11,870 nucleotides of DNA from CAZLAK01 sp964557545 (GTDB lineage Bacteria; Bacillota; Desulfotomaculia; Desulfotomaculales; Pelotomaculaceae): positions 1-11,870 of the forward strand of contig CAZLAK010000046.1 of NCBI GenBank assembly GCA_964557545.1, read 5' to 3'. Shown piece after piece: positions 5,446-11,870 of this stretch (positions are counted from its first letter, which is position 1; each line of letters opens with the position of its first letter). The notes below the pieces were generated by a model. That model worked only from the letters and a program-made list of their open reading frames with translations. It was not told the DNA's origin and ran no database searches. The position numbers were made by a program, and so were the translations under genes.

Positions 5446-6528
5446 ATGTGGGGGGCAGGGTTGGCTGTGGTGTTTTCTGTGCCGGGCAAGCCGGATATAG
5501 AGAAGATGGTAGCCGAGAAGGACATTGAAGGCTTGGTTGAAGTAATAAAAAACAGCGCCCAAAATCAGCAAGAAGTGGTAGAAACGCTTGCCGCAATAGG
5601 GGAGCCTGCAGTTGAAGTCCTCCTAGCCGTTTTAGAGGAAAGCGACGGGCGCGTCCTCCATCCGGTGCTGGAAGTGCTGGGGAAGGTGAAGAGCAGTGTG
5701 GCGGTAGCGGCTTTGATCCAAGCGTTAGATAATGAGAACTCCGATGTCCGCTGGCGGGCGGCCGAAGCGCTGGGCAGGGCAAGGGATGCGCGGGCGGTAG
5801 ATGCTCTGGTTAATACTTTGGGTGATAAAGACCCCGGTGTGCGCTGTGCGGCCGCTGCAGCATTGGGTAGGATAAGAGACGGTCGTGCAGTAGAGGCCTT
5901 GGCCGCTGCTTTAGGTGATGAAGATCCGGGGGTGCGGGTATGCGCTGTGCAGGCCTTGGGTAAAATTGGCGGCGGGCGTTCAGTTGAGATTCTCTGTGGT
6001 GCCCTATGGGACGATGATACAGATGTGCGCATAAAGGCCGTAGAAGCGCTCGGGCGCATTAAAGACCTCGCTGTTGTAGATGCTCTGCTCGCAGCTTTAA
6101 GGGACGAAAATTCAAGTGTGCGCTGGCGGGCATTAGAAGTGCTTGGTAAAATAAGAGACCGGCGCTCCGTAGAAGCCATTGCCGGCGCTTTGACTGACCG
6201 TGATGCCGGAATCCGGCGCAAGGCCGTCGAGGTGCTAGGTGAAATCAGAGATACGTCAACGGTAAGCAGTCTGGCAGCCGCCTTAAAGGATGAAAACCAA
6301 GGGGTGCGCTGGCTGGCTGCAGAAGTCCTCGGGGAGTTGCGGGATAACCGGGCGGTGGAAGCCTTAATTGCTGCCGCGGCCGATGAAGATGCCGGTGTGC
6401 GGCGCAGCGCCGTTGAGGCCCTGGGTAAGATAAGGGACCCGCGGGCAATTGCGGTTTTAATTAAGGCTTTGGGGGATGATGACGTTAACGTCCGCCAAAA
6501 GGCGGCCTGGGCTTTAAATGAAATTTAA
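5446..6528 (+). CDS. HEAT-repeat (PBS-lyase type) protein
   Basis: A 360-residue alpha-solenoid scaffold expected to bind a protein partner; no catalytic motif is visible. After a more divergent N-terminal part (about 1-69), nine full 31-residue repeats follow from residue 70, and eight of them start with V/IR at 101, 132, 163, 194, 225, 256, 287 and 318. A half repeat from 349 ends the protein. The unit has the pattern VRxxAxEALGxIRDxRAVxAL, then ALxDEDxG. The start is uncertain: ATG 5446 has no ribosome site, while GTG 5467 follows CAGGG at fair spacing and, with GTG 5470, would begin near the PDIEKM block. I give the outer limit. Only 61 bases separate it from the Lon-like gene, without a terminator, so the two are probably cotranscribed, and it may serve that protease. 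That link is inference. Confidence 0.88.
   Translation: MWGAGLAVVFSVPGKPDIEKMVAEKDIEGLVEVIKNSAQNQQEVVETLAAIGEPAVEVLLAVLEESDGRVLHPVLEVLGKVKSSVAVAALIQALDNENSDVRWRAAEALGRARDARAVDALVNTLGDKDPGVRCAAAAALGRIRDGRAVEALAAALGDEDPGVRVCAVQALGKIGGGRSVEILCGALWDDDTDVRIKAVEALGRIKDLAVVDALLAALRDENSSVRWRALEVLGKIRDRRSVEAIAGALTDRDAGIRRKAVEVLGEIRDTSTVSSLAAALKDENQGVRWLAAEVLGELRDNRAVEALIAAAADEDAGVRRSAVEALGKIRDPRAIAVLIKALGDDDVNVRQKAAWALNEI
5653..6528 (+). repeat. Tandem 93-base coding repeats of the HEAT protein
   Basis: Nine full units and one partial unit, all exactly 93 bases (31 codons) with no indels between units. The residues for the helix starts (VR, ALG, RD, AL) are conserved, but the codons differ between units, so the array is old or under selection rather than freshly duplicated. 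Confidence 0.85.
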
Positions 6529-6589
6529 GCTAAGTAATGGTTGCCGGTTGAAAACACGCGAGGGGGCTTGAAGCGTTTTGGAGAAGTAC

Positions 6590-8998
6590 ATGGTTCCGGC
6601 CGAAAAGTTGAAAAAATCCTGCCAGCTGGAAGAGCTTGATTTTTGCGCCACGACGCGCGATGTGCCGCCTTTAGACGGATTTATAGGCCAAGAGCGGGCG
6701 GTGCGGGCCATGCAGTTTGGGCTGTCTATGAAGGCCCCGGGCTACAATATTTTTGTGGTCGGCCCGCCGGGGACTGGCAGGAGCACCTACGTGGGGGGAG
6801 TAGTTGCTCAGGCCGCGGCCAAAGGAACGGTACCCAACGACTGGTGTTACATTTACAATTTCGACGATCCGGACCGGCCGCTGGCGGTGACCCTGCCGCC
6901 GGGAGGGGGGCGGGTTTTTCAAAAAGACATTGATGAACTGGTCAGCGACTTAAAGATTGCTATACCCAAGGCTTTTGAAGGGGCCGCTTACGAACAGCAG
7001 AAAGAGTCCATTGTCCAGGCAGTCCAGCAGAAGATGATGAGCCTTTTTCAGTCGTTGGAACAGGAATCGCTGGAGGCAGGCTTTCAAGTCAAGCAGACGC
7101 CGCGGGGAGTGGTCTTTGTGCCTTTGAAGAACGGCAAGCCGTTTTCAGCTGAGGAGTACGAGGCTCTGCCCTCCGAAGAACGCCGTGAACTGGAAGAAAA
7201 GGGACGCCGCCTGCAGAAGAAACTGGATGAGACACTGCACAACGGCCGCCTTTTAGAGAAAAAGGCCAGAGAGCAGATTGCCGAGCTAGAAAAAGAAATC
7301 GCCCTCTTAGCTGCCCGCCCCCTGATTGAAAAATTAAAGGAGAAGTACAAGGAATTTCCTAGAATTGTAGATTACCTGGAAAAAATGTTAAAAGACATCA
7401 CGGTAAACGTCGAAGTTTTTAAAAATCCCCCCGGGCAGGCCGCACTAAGCCCCTTTTCACCGCCGGCCGAAGAACAAGATGCCTTTTTGCGCTACAGGGT
7501 AAACCTCTTTGTTAATAACGACAAGTTAGAGGGGGCGCCAGTGGTTGCCGAGCCCAACGCTAGTTACTACAACCTTTTTGGCAAAATAGAGTACCGGAGC
7601 AACGTCCTGGTGCTAAGCACGGATTTTACCATGATCAAAGCCGGCGCCCTGCACCGGGCCAACGGCGGTTACCTAATCTTACAGGCCCAAGACGTATTAA
7701 GCGAGCCCTTTGTCTGGGAAACGCTTAAAAAAGCGATCAAGTACCGCCGGGTTGTGGTGGAGAACATCGGGGAGCAGTACCGTCTGGTCCCAATGGCTAC
7801 TTTAAGGCCCGAACCGGTTCCTTTGGATGTAAAAGTCATCCTTATCGGCAGCCCGTTTCTTTACTTCTTGCTCTACCATTTAGACGAAGATTTCCGCAAA
7901 CTTTTTAAGGTTAAAGTCGATTTTGACACGGAGATGCCCCGTACAGAAGAAAACCTGCGACAGTACGCGGCTTTTGTCAGTTCGGTTTGCCGGCGGGAAA
8001 GTTTACCGCACTTCCGCTCTGGCGCCCTGGCCAAGCTCATTGAGTACGGGTCGCGCCTGGCCGGCAGCCAGAAGAAGCTCTCCACGCGCTTTAATGAGGT
8101 TGTGGAGATAGTCTACGAGTCTGCTGCCTGGGCAACAGTGGACGGCAGCGAGTTTGTGGAAGCCGCTCACGTGGAGCGGGCTGTCAAAGAATGGGTTTAC
8201 CGCTCCAACCGCCTGGAAGAAAAACTTAAAGAAATGATCTTAGACGGTAAGATACTCATTGATACTGACGGAGAAGCTATAGGACAGGTCAACGGGCTGT
8301 CCGTGGTGGAGGTGGGCGGCTATGCTTTTGGCCGGCCCGCCAAAATAACGGCGCGCACCTATATGGGCCGGGGCGGAGTAGTCAACATCGAACGGGAAAC
8401 TAAGATGAGCGGGAGCATCCACACCAAGGGCGTGCTTACCCTGGCCGGCTACCTGGGAGGAAAGTTTGCCCAAGATAAGCCTTTAAACCTTACGGCCCAG
8501 ATAACCTTTGAACAGCTCTACGAGGGAGTGGAAGGCGACAGCGCTTCCAGCGCCGAGCTCTACGCCATTCTTTCCAGCCTGGCCGGAGTCCCGGTTAAAC
8601 AGGGGATCGCCGTTACCGGCTCAGTCAACCAGTTCGGAGAAATCCAGCCAGTTGGCGGGGTTACCGAAAAAGTAGAGGGGTTTTTCGACATATGCCTGGC
8701 CAAGGGTTTAACGGGCCGGCAGGGAGTGATTATCCCGGAGCAGAATATCGACAACCTCATGTTGAAGGATGAAGTGCTAAAGGCTGTGCAGGATGGTATG
8801 TTTCATATTTATGCCGTCAAGAATGTAGAAGAAGGTTTAGAAATACTTACCGGTTTGCCTGCCGGCAAAAGAGGGGAGGACGGGAAATACCCCGAAGGAA
8901 CGCTCTTTTACTTGGTAGATAAAAAACTAAGGGAATACAGCCAGGGGATGAAAGGAGAAGGGGAGCGCAGTCAAGAGGGCGTTGAGAAAAAACTTTAA
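6590..8998 (+). CDS. LonB-like AAA+ ATP-dependent protease (AAA_32/Lon_C family)
   Basis: A soluble protein of about 802 residues that couples an AAA+ ATPase to a Lon-type Ser-Lys protease, probably degrading damaged or regulatory proteins in the cytoplasm. Domains in order (ATG start): GFIGQERAV box (30-38); Walker A GPPGTGRS (58-65); a Glu/Lys-rich coiled coil (about 185-255); a Walker B-like block, ANGGYLILQAQDVL (357-370); a helical lid; and the Lon_C protease domain (about 555-760). In the protease domain EGDSASS carries Ser651 and GGVTEKVEG carries Lys694, the catalytic dyad. No membrane segment is seen, unlike membrane-bound archaeal LonB. ATG 6590 is preferred, with GGAG six bases upstream; TTG 6578 is the alternative. 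The Walker A lysine is replaced by Arg, which I recall as common in this family. It follows the HEAT gene closely. Confidence 0.93.
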   Translation: MVPAEKLKKSCQLEELDFCATTRDVPPLDGFIGQERAVRAMQFGLSMKAPGYNIFVVGPPGTGRSTYVGGVVAQAAAKGTVPNDWCYIYNFDDPDRPLAVTLPPGGGRVFQKDIDELVSDLKIAIPKAFEGAAYEQQKESIVQAVQQKMMSLFQSLEQESLEAGFQVKQTPRGVVFVPLKNGKPFSAEEYEALPSEERRELEEKGRRLQKKLDETLHNGRLLEKKAREQIAELEKEIALLAARPLIEKLKEKYKEFPRIVDYLEKMLKDITVNVEVFKNPPGQAALSPFSPPAEEQDAFLRYRVNLFVNNDKLEGAPVVAEPNASYYNLFGKIEYRSNVLVLSTDFTMIKAGALHRANGGYLILQAQDVLSEPFVWETLKKAIKYRRVVVENIGEQYRLVPMATLRPEPVPLDVKVILIGSPFLYFLLYHLDEDFRKLFKVKVDFDTEMPRTEENLRQYAAFVSSVCRRESLPHFRSGALAKLIEYGSRLAGSQKKLSTRFNEVVEIVYESAAWATVDGSEFVEAAHVERAVKEWVYRSNRLEEKLKEMILDGKILIDTDGEAIGQVNGLSVVEVGGYAFGRPAKITARTYMGRGGVVNIERETKMSGSIHTKGVLTLAGYLGGKFAQDKPLNLTAQITFEQLYEGVEGDSASSAELYAILSSLAGVPVKQGIAVTGSVNQFGEIQPVGGVTEKVEGFFDICLAKGLTGRQGVIIPEQNIDNLMLKDEVLKAVQDGMFHIYAVKNVEEGLEILTGLPAGKRGEDGKYPEGTLFYLVDKKLREYSQGMKGEGERSQEGVEKKL

Positions 8999-9033
8999 GA
9001 CAGGCAGAATAAAGGTGTCGGGGGCCGCATGTT

Positions 9034-9399
9034 TTACTGGCTTTTTCCTTCAAACAGCGCAAGTAGGGCAAGGGCGGCAGCATCTTCCGGGCTCTCCCCG
9101 CAGGTTTCAATCCGTTCGTCTTTATAGCACCATTTATCTGTGTCTTTATCGTAGCTTAAGCTAAAGCCCTTTATAGCCCTTATTTTAAGTTCGTAAAGGA
9201 GCCTGGCCAGGTGCGGAAGCCAGATGAGGTCGCCCACTTTCCACAGGGAAAGGACCAGCTTTCTGTCGCGCTCGTGCTTGGGAATAATGGGCTCAATTAT
9301 TTCTTCCCCCGTTTCGCCGCAAATAATAGTCAGGTCGCCCACTTTGGGCTCCCAGGGAATGTGCTTGGCCAGTCTTTTGGCCAGTTCTACGCTGATCAT
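9034..9399 (-). CDS. Small protein resembling the phage ABA-sandwich (BC1872-like) type
   Basis: A 121-residue soluble protein. ATG 9399 has GAGGAG eight bases upstream, a good ribosome site. The C-terminal layout resembles BC1872-type phage ABA-sandwich proteins: strands carrying KGFSLSYDKDTDKWCYK, then a helix, ESPEDAAALALLALFEG, like the usual AETAPxAICLAAL ending. I infer this from pattern memory, so the family call is tentative. In the middle, HERDRKLVLSLWKVGDLIWLP is hydrophobic but not a membrane segment. There are several cysteines (ICGE, KWCYK, ETCGE) but no clear metal-binding pair. It converges on the Lon-like gene (35 bases apart, no obvious terminator) and diverges from htrA. No other phage genes are visible, so it is either a stray phage-type gene or a housekeeping relative of the family. 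Confidence 0.7.
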   Translation of the reverse strand: MISVELAKRLAKHIPWEPKVGDLTIICGETGEEIIEPIIPKHERDRKLVLSLWKVGDLIWLPHLARLLYELKIRAIKGFSLSYDKDTDKWCYKDERIETCGESPEDAAALALLALFEGKSQ

Positions 9400-9488
9400 T
9401 AACTGCTCTCCTCATCTCTCATTTTAATTTAAGACCTTAATGTTAAAGTTCTCTGCGGGAATAAGAAATCCTCTTAAAATCCATATTA

Positions 9489-9508
9489 TTGCGGACAGTT
9501 GTCCGCAA
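9489..9508. promoter_or_regulatory. 20-bp palindrome, likely operator, between divergent genes
   Basis: TTGCGGACA and TGTCCGCAA form nine-base inverted arms around GT. The site is AT-flanked and lies between the divergent 9399 gene and htrA. No T-run follows, so it looks like a dimeric repressor or activator site rather than a terminator. It is not a CIRCE or CtsR site. Confidence 0.55.
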
Positions 9509-9555
9509 ATGCGCTTGTTTTTCTATTTTGAGTGCTGGCTTTTGTTCTTTTTCTC

Positions 9556-9564
9556 TGTTAATAT
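9556..9564 (+). promoter_or_regulatory. Possible extended -10 promoter for htrA
   Basis: TGTTAATAT is an extended -10-like element about 58 bases before the htrA start. The -35 region is poor (GGCTTT-like). It lies about 48 bases downstream of the palindrome. Confidence 0.35.
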
Positions 9565-9621
9565 ATTCGGTGAAATTAAGACTTGTACTGTGGTTAAAAT
9601 TTTAAAGCGGGGGTGAGCACA

Positions 9622-10764
9622 GTGTTTTGGCAGAAAAAACGCATGATCCTCTTCGTCATGCTGGCGGCCTTTTTAGCCGGTGTAATGTTTACCGGCGGCT
9701 GTTATGTAACCAAGGATTTCCTTTCAGCTAAGAAAGGGCCGGCGGGCCCGGGCAGCGCTAACGCCGAAGTTTTGCCCGGGGTAGGCGCCGATACAATAGC
9801 CGATGTAGTGTCGGCGGCTAGCCCGGCAGTGGTGAAAATATCTACCAGGACGACCTCCTATCTTTCCGACCCCTTTTTTAATGACCCCTTCTTCCGCCAG
9901 TTTTTTGGACTGCCGTCGCGGCCGAGGGTACAGGAAGGTCTTGGCTCTGGGTTCATAATTTCTTCTGACGGCTACATTCTTACCAACGAACACGTAATAG
10001 ACGGCGCCGAAGAAATTGGCGTAACCGTTGTCGGCTTGGAAAGAGAACTGAAAGCTACCGTGGTGGGCGCCGATTACGACCTGGACCTGGCCCTTTTGAA
10101 AGTAGATGCAGGCCGTGAGCTCCCCTACCTTACCCTGGGCAACTCTGACCAGGTGAGGGTGGGCAACTGGGTAATAGCCATCGGCAACCCTTACGGCCTT
10201 GACCATACGGTGACAACGGGAGTAATCAGCGCTAAGGGCCGCCCCATCACGGTTGGCGACCGCCATTACGAAAACCTGCTGCAGACCGACGCCTCTATTA
10301 ACCCCGGCAACAGCGGCGGGCCCCTTTTGAACTTAAGCGGCGAAGTGATCGGCATCAACACGGCCATTAACGCCCAGGCGCAAGGGATCGGCTTTGCCAT
10401 CCCTACCAGCACGGTGCAGCGCGTGCTGGAAGACTTAAGAAGCGGTTCCAGTGGAGCGCGGCCGTGGATAGGTGTCCAGGTGCGCGCCGTGGACCAGGAG
10501 GTTGCCCGCTACTTGGGTCTGGCCAGGGCGGAAGGCGCGCTGGTGGTAGGCGTAGTGGCCGGAAGTCCGGCAGACTGGGCGGGGCTCAGGCAGGGGGACG
10601 TGATTGTCGAGTTTAACGGCACGAGGGTAACCAACCCCGATGAGCTGATTGCCGCCATTAAGTCCTGCCAGGTAGGCAGCAGCGTAAAGTTGATTATTAT
10701 TCGCAACCGCCAGGAGATTGCTCTAAAAGTTGCTATCGGCAACAAACCGCGCAACATAGGATAA
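9622..10764 (+). CDS. HtrA/DegP-family serine protease with one PDZ domain
   Basis: A 380-residue trypsin-like envelope protease and chaperone that removes misfolded exported proteins. The N-terminus has a basic WQKKR and one hydrophobic segment (about 8-27), either an anchor or a signal. Cys27 follows FTGG, a poor lipobox, so lipidation is doubtful. The protease domain (about 60-270) has the triad His124 (TNEHV), Asp155 (DLALLKV) and Ser231 (NPGNSGGPLL). The IGNPYGLDHTVTTGVIS block is typical of the family. One PDZ domain follows (about 280-372) with the SPADWAGLRQGDVIVEFNG core. The PFFNDPFFRQFFG loop before the protease core is the usual DegP-type LA-loop region. GTG 9622 is preferred because GGGGGTGAG sits just upstream; GTG 9613 would have no ribosome site. 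It appears to be a single-gene unit. Confidence 0.94.
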   Translation: MFWQKKRMILFVMLAAFLAGVMFTGGCYVTKDFLSAKKGPAGPGSANAEVLPGVGADTIADVVSAASPAVVKISTRTTSYLSDPFFNDPFFRQFFGLPSRPRVQEGLGSGFIISSDGYILTNEHVIDGAEEIGVTVVGLERELKATVVGADYDLDLALLKVDAGRELPYLTLGNSDQVRVGNWVIAIGNPYGLDHTVTTGVISAKGRPITVGDRHYENLLQTDASINPGNSGGPLLNLSGEVIGINTAINAQAQGIGFAIPTSTVQRVLEDLRSGSSGARPWIGVQVRAVDQEVARYLGLARAEGALVVGVVAGSPADWAGLRQGDVIVEFNGTRVTNPDELIAAIKSCQVGSSVKLIIIRNRQEIALKVAIGNKPRNIG

Positions 10765-10825
10765 GGGGCGGATCGGTCCAATAAGGAATTATGTGTGCAA
10801 TTGTGGAACAGTAGGTAGCGAAAAA

Positions 10826-10843
10826 TTGTTAAATATTTAACAA
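10826..10843. promoter_or_regulatory. Perfect 18-bp palindrome, candidate activator (UAS) or operator site
   Basis: TTGTTAAATATTTAACAA is a perfect inverted repeat with no spacer. Its centre lies about 180 bases upstream of the predicted sigma-54 start point, the normal distance for an enhancer-binding protein site. It also lies 23 bases before the possible 37-residue peptide gene and could act on that instead. Confidence 0.5.
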
Positions 10844-10865
10844 GCTGTTTTAAAGGTATAAGTTT

Positions 10866-10979
10866 ATGGAGGGCCATGAAACCTTCTATTTTTTTGTTTT
10901 TATGCTTAGTTTTGTTTTTATGCTTTTTACGGTTTCTGTTGGGCCGCCGGTTATTAAGGGGTTTATAAAAAACCGTTAA
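10866..10979 (+). CDS. Possible 37-residue membrane peptide
   Basis: ATG 10866 is preceded by AAAGG nine bases upstream and opens a 37-codon frame: MEGHETF, about 20 hydrophobic residues (FYFFVFMLSFVFMLFTVSVG), then PPVIKGFIKNR. This is the layout of a single-span small membrane peptide with a basic C-terminus. Caution is needed: the DNA is T-rich with an 18-base direct repeat, which gives hydrophobic codons in any frame, and a second frame from ATG 10875, with GGAGG three bases upstream, also encodes a hydrophobic 30-residue peptide ending GRRLLRGL. One of the two may be real; neither is recognised. It lies between the palindrome and the sigma-54 promoter. Confidence 0.3.
   Translation: MEGHETFYFFVFMLSFVFMLFTVSVGPPVIKGFIKNR
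10892..10925 (+). repeat. Two copies of a T-rich 16-mer, 18-base period
   Basis: TTTTGTTTTTATGCTT occurs at 10892 and 10910. The period is six codons, and in the 37-residue frame it repeats FVFML. It probably arose by slippage or a small duplication. Confidence 0.6.
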
Positions 10980-10988
10980 GTTCGGGGA

Positions 10989-11005
10989 TTGGCATGGTAT
11001 TTGCA
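10989..11005 (+). promoter_or_regulatory. Sigma-54 (RpoN) -24/-12 promoter
   Basis: TTGGCATGGTATTTGCA matches the sigma-54 consensus YTGGCACG-N4-TTGCW with one change (C to T). The invariant GG (10991-10992) and GC (11003-11004) are exactly ten bases apart. Transcription would start near 11016, about 50 bases before the 48-codon gene, and an activator ATPase would be required. Confidence 0.7.
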
Positions 11006-11028
11006 TTGTTAATAGGCAACATAGTGAT

Positions 11029-11044
11029 AGTGCTAACTAGCACT
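11029..11044. promoter_or_regulatory. 16-bp palindrome in the 5' leader of the 48-codon gene
   Basis: AGTGCTA-AC-TAGCACT has seven-base arms and lies about 13-28 bases after the predicted start point and seven bases before the ribosome site. It could be a repressor operator or an RNA hairpin limiting translation. The arms resemble CIRCE halves, but their order and spacing are wrong. Confidence 0.45.
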
Positions 11045-11065
11045 TAACAAAAGGAGTGAGCTGCG

Positions 11066-11212
11066 GTGTTGAAAAGCATGCCCCAGGAACTGGTAGAGGC
11101 CTTAATCGAGGAATACCTTTGGCAGCAAAAATTAGAAGACGAGATTGAAGAAGCGTACCTCAAGTGGGTAAAAGGTGCCGGTTTTTTAATCGGTGCGCTT
11201 AAAGCCTCTTAA
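11066..11212 (+). CDS. Small 48-residue protein under the sigma-54 promoter
   Basis: GTG 11066 follows AAAGGAGTGAG at good spacing; TTG 11069 is the alternative and loses one residue. The product has two parts. The first (about 1-34) is an acidic, helical stretch: MPQELVEALIEEYLWQQ, then KLEDEIEEAYLKW. The second is a short small-residue/hydrophobic tail, VKGAGFLIGALKAS. No signal peptide, metal motif or known domain is seen, and I do not recognise the family. Although short, it has everything expected of a real gene: a clear ribosome site, balanced codon use, a near-consensus sigma-54 promoter upstream and a strong terminator 20 bases after the stop. It appears to be transcribed alone. Its role is unknown; a regulatory or stress peptide would fit, but that is a guess. 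Confidence 0.7.
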   Translation: MLKSMPQELVEALIEEYLWQQKLEDEIEEAYLKWVKGAGFLIGALKAS

Positions 11213-11231
11213 ACTGGTATTAAATAGCATT

Positions 11232-11275
11232 TGCCGGGCGTACCCAGATAAACCGGGTGTGCCCGGCATTTTTTT
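11232..11275 (+). terminator. Strong Rho-independent terminator after the 48-codon gene
   Basis: TGCCGGGC (11232-11239) pairs with GCCCGGCA (11261-11268). An inner ACCC/GGGT stem closes over a short loop, and seven T follow. The T-run touches the stop codon of the opposing GlcF-like gene. The minus-strand side has no clear T-run, so it probably works mainly in the plus direction. Confidence 0.9.
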
Positions 11276-11870
11276 ACTGCTGGCGGGGTGTTTTTAACCC
11301 CATACACGTCTCTATAATTTGGATGGGGTGGATAACCTGGGCTTTATATTCCGCTTCCCTTAGACCCCGGTGGATCTGTATTTGGCATAAAGGGCAGGAA
11401 GTCGCTACTACACTTGCTCCTGTTTTTACTATGTTTTTTACTTTGTCTTTTAATATGCGTGAGCTAAGCTGCCGGTGGGATAAAAAGAACGTACCGCCTC
11501 CGCCGCAGCAGGCCGCGGCGTCCGGCATTTCCCTAAAATCCTCACAGGCACATTGCAGTGCCTTGCGTGTAGCTTCTCCTGCTTTTATAGCGTGAGTTAG
11601 GTGACAGGGGCAGTGGTAGGTGACCGGTGCACCAGTTTTGGATAAATTAATGCCGCTTGGGGGCAGCAGTTCGGCAGCTAACTGGACAGCCTCGTAGACT
11701 TTAAATTTTTTACCCGGCTGCTCTTGTGCTGTTTCTGTCAAATTTAAGGCGCAGGTGGGGCAGTCGGTGACTATGACGTCTGCTCCGAGCCTGGCGATGG
11801 CCGACAGGTTGAAATACATAAGGCGCGCCGCTTCCTCTTTTTGCCCTCTGGCCGCCAGAGGCGCGCCGCA
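11274..11870 (-). CDS. GlcF-like Fe-S oxidoreductase, CCG domains (5' end outside window)
   Basis: The C-terminal 198 residues of a (Fe-S)-binding protein of the GlcF/LldE/HdrB kind. Such proteins usually pass electrons from an FAD-linked 2-hydroxyacid dehydrogenase (GlcD-like) towards the quinone pool or another acceptor. The visible part opens at the edge with CGAP, the end of a CCGxP motif, and continues with DCPTCAL, completing the first CCG domain. The second CCG domain has YHCPCHLTHA, AACCGGGGTF and SCPLCQIQIH. Both cysteine-rich sites are intact. The reading frame is open to the window edge, so the N-terminal 4Fe-4S ferredoxin part and the true start lie outside. One small oddity is YHCPCHL, where relatives usually have HDPCHL, which adds a cysteine. 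The partner glcD gene would be expected just beyond 11870, but this cannot be seen. Confidence 0.9.
   Translation of the reverse strand, partial: CGAPLAARGQKEEAARLMYFNLSAIARLGADVIVTDCPTCALNLTETAQEQPGKKFKVYEAVQLAAELLPPSGINLSKTGAPVTYHCPCHLTHAIKAGEATRKALQCACEDFREMPDAAACCGGGGTFFLSHRQLSSRILKDKVKNIVKTGASVVATSCPLCQIQIHRGLREAEYKAQVIHPIQIIETCMGLKTPRQQ

Noticed and set aside
5565..6221. A 218-codon minus-strand frame opposite the HEAT gene
   Set aside because: It mirrors the repeat codons, is rich in Ser, Arg and Ala, and has no supporting ribosome site or family resemblance.
5746..6528. Regular 93-base units considered as a CRISPR or satellite array
   Set aside because: The units are in frame, differ at the DNA level, lack spacers and encode HEAT helices.
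9530..9536. GAGTGCT as a CIRCE half-site before htrA
   Set aside because: The matching TTAGCACTC half at nine-base spacing is absent.
10792..10815. ATG frame of seven codons after AAGGA downstream of htrA
   Set aside because: Too short, with no sign of conservation or a leader function.
10509..11006. A 165-codon minus-strand frame over the htrA end and downstream region
   Set aside because: It is a shadow of the HtrA PDZ domain plus Lys/Asn/His-rich T-run complement; no ribosome site or family.

Overview
The window looks like chromosomal DNA of a low- to mid-GC, spore-former-type Firmicute (class Clostridia, something near the Peptococcaceae or Thermoanaerobacterales). The basis is family content and start-site style: strong AGGAGG-type ribosome sites, TTG and GTG starts, a class A penicillin-binding protein, a LonB-like AAA_32 protease, a GlcF-type CCG-domain protein and sigma-A promoters. 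The genus cannot be named from sequence alone.

Left part (1-4330). A decayed ADP-ribosylglycohydrolase gene (+) meets the end of a minus-strand pair: a class A penicillin-binding protein followed by a PaaI-like thioesterase. Divergent from the pair, across a promoter region, are a small two-helix membrane protein and a PfpI/DJ-1 family protein.

Middle part (4330-9000). An AT-rich control region with a 22-bp-spaced direct repeat precedes an unrecognised small gene whose 5' end holds two overlapping reading frames joined by a T8 run. Next come a strong promoter, tRNA-Leu(UAA) and a strong terminator. A gene-free stretch of about 270 bases with a second terminator-like fold leads to a HEAT-repeat protein and a Lon-family AAA+ protease, which look like an operon.

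Right part (9000-11870). A small protein resembling the phage ABA-sandwich type (-) and an HtrA/DegP serine protease (+) diverge around a 20-bp palindrome. After htrA comes a compact module: an 18-bp perfect palindrome, a possible 37-residue membrane peptide, a near-consensus sigma-54 (-24/-12) promoter, a second palindrome, a 48-codon gene and a strong terminator. A GlcF-like Fe-S protein (-) runs off the right edge.

Functionally the region mixes envelope building (PBP1A), envelope and protein quality control (HtrA, Lon-like protease, PfpI family) and a tRNA. The most unusual parts are the apparently self-contained sigma-54 unit at 10826-11275 and the overlapping frames at 4465-4527.
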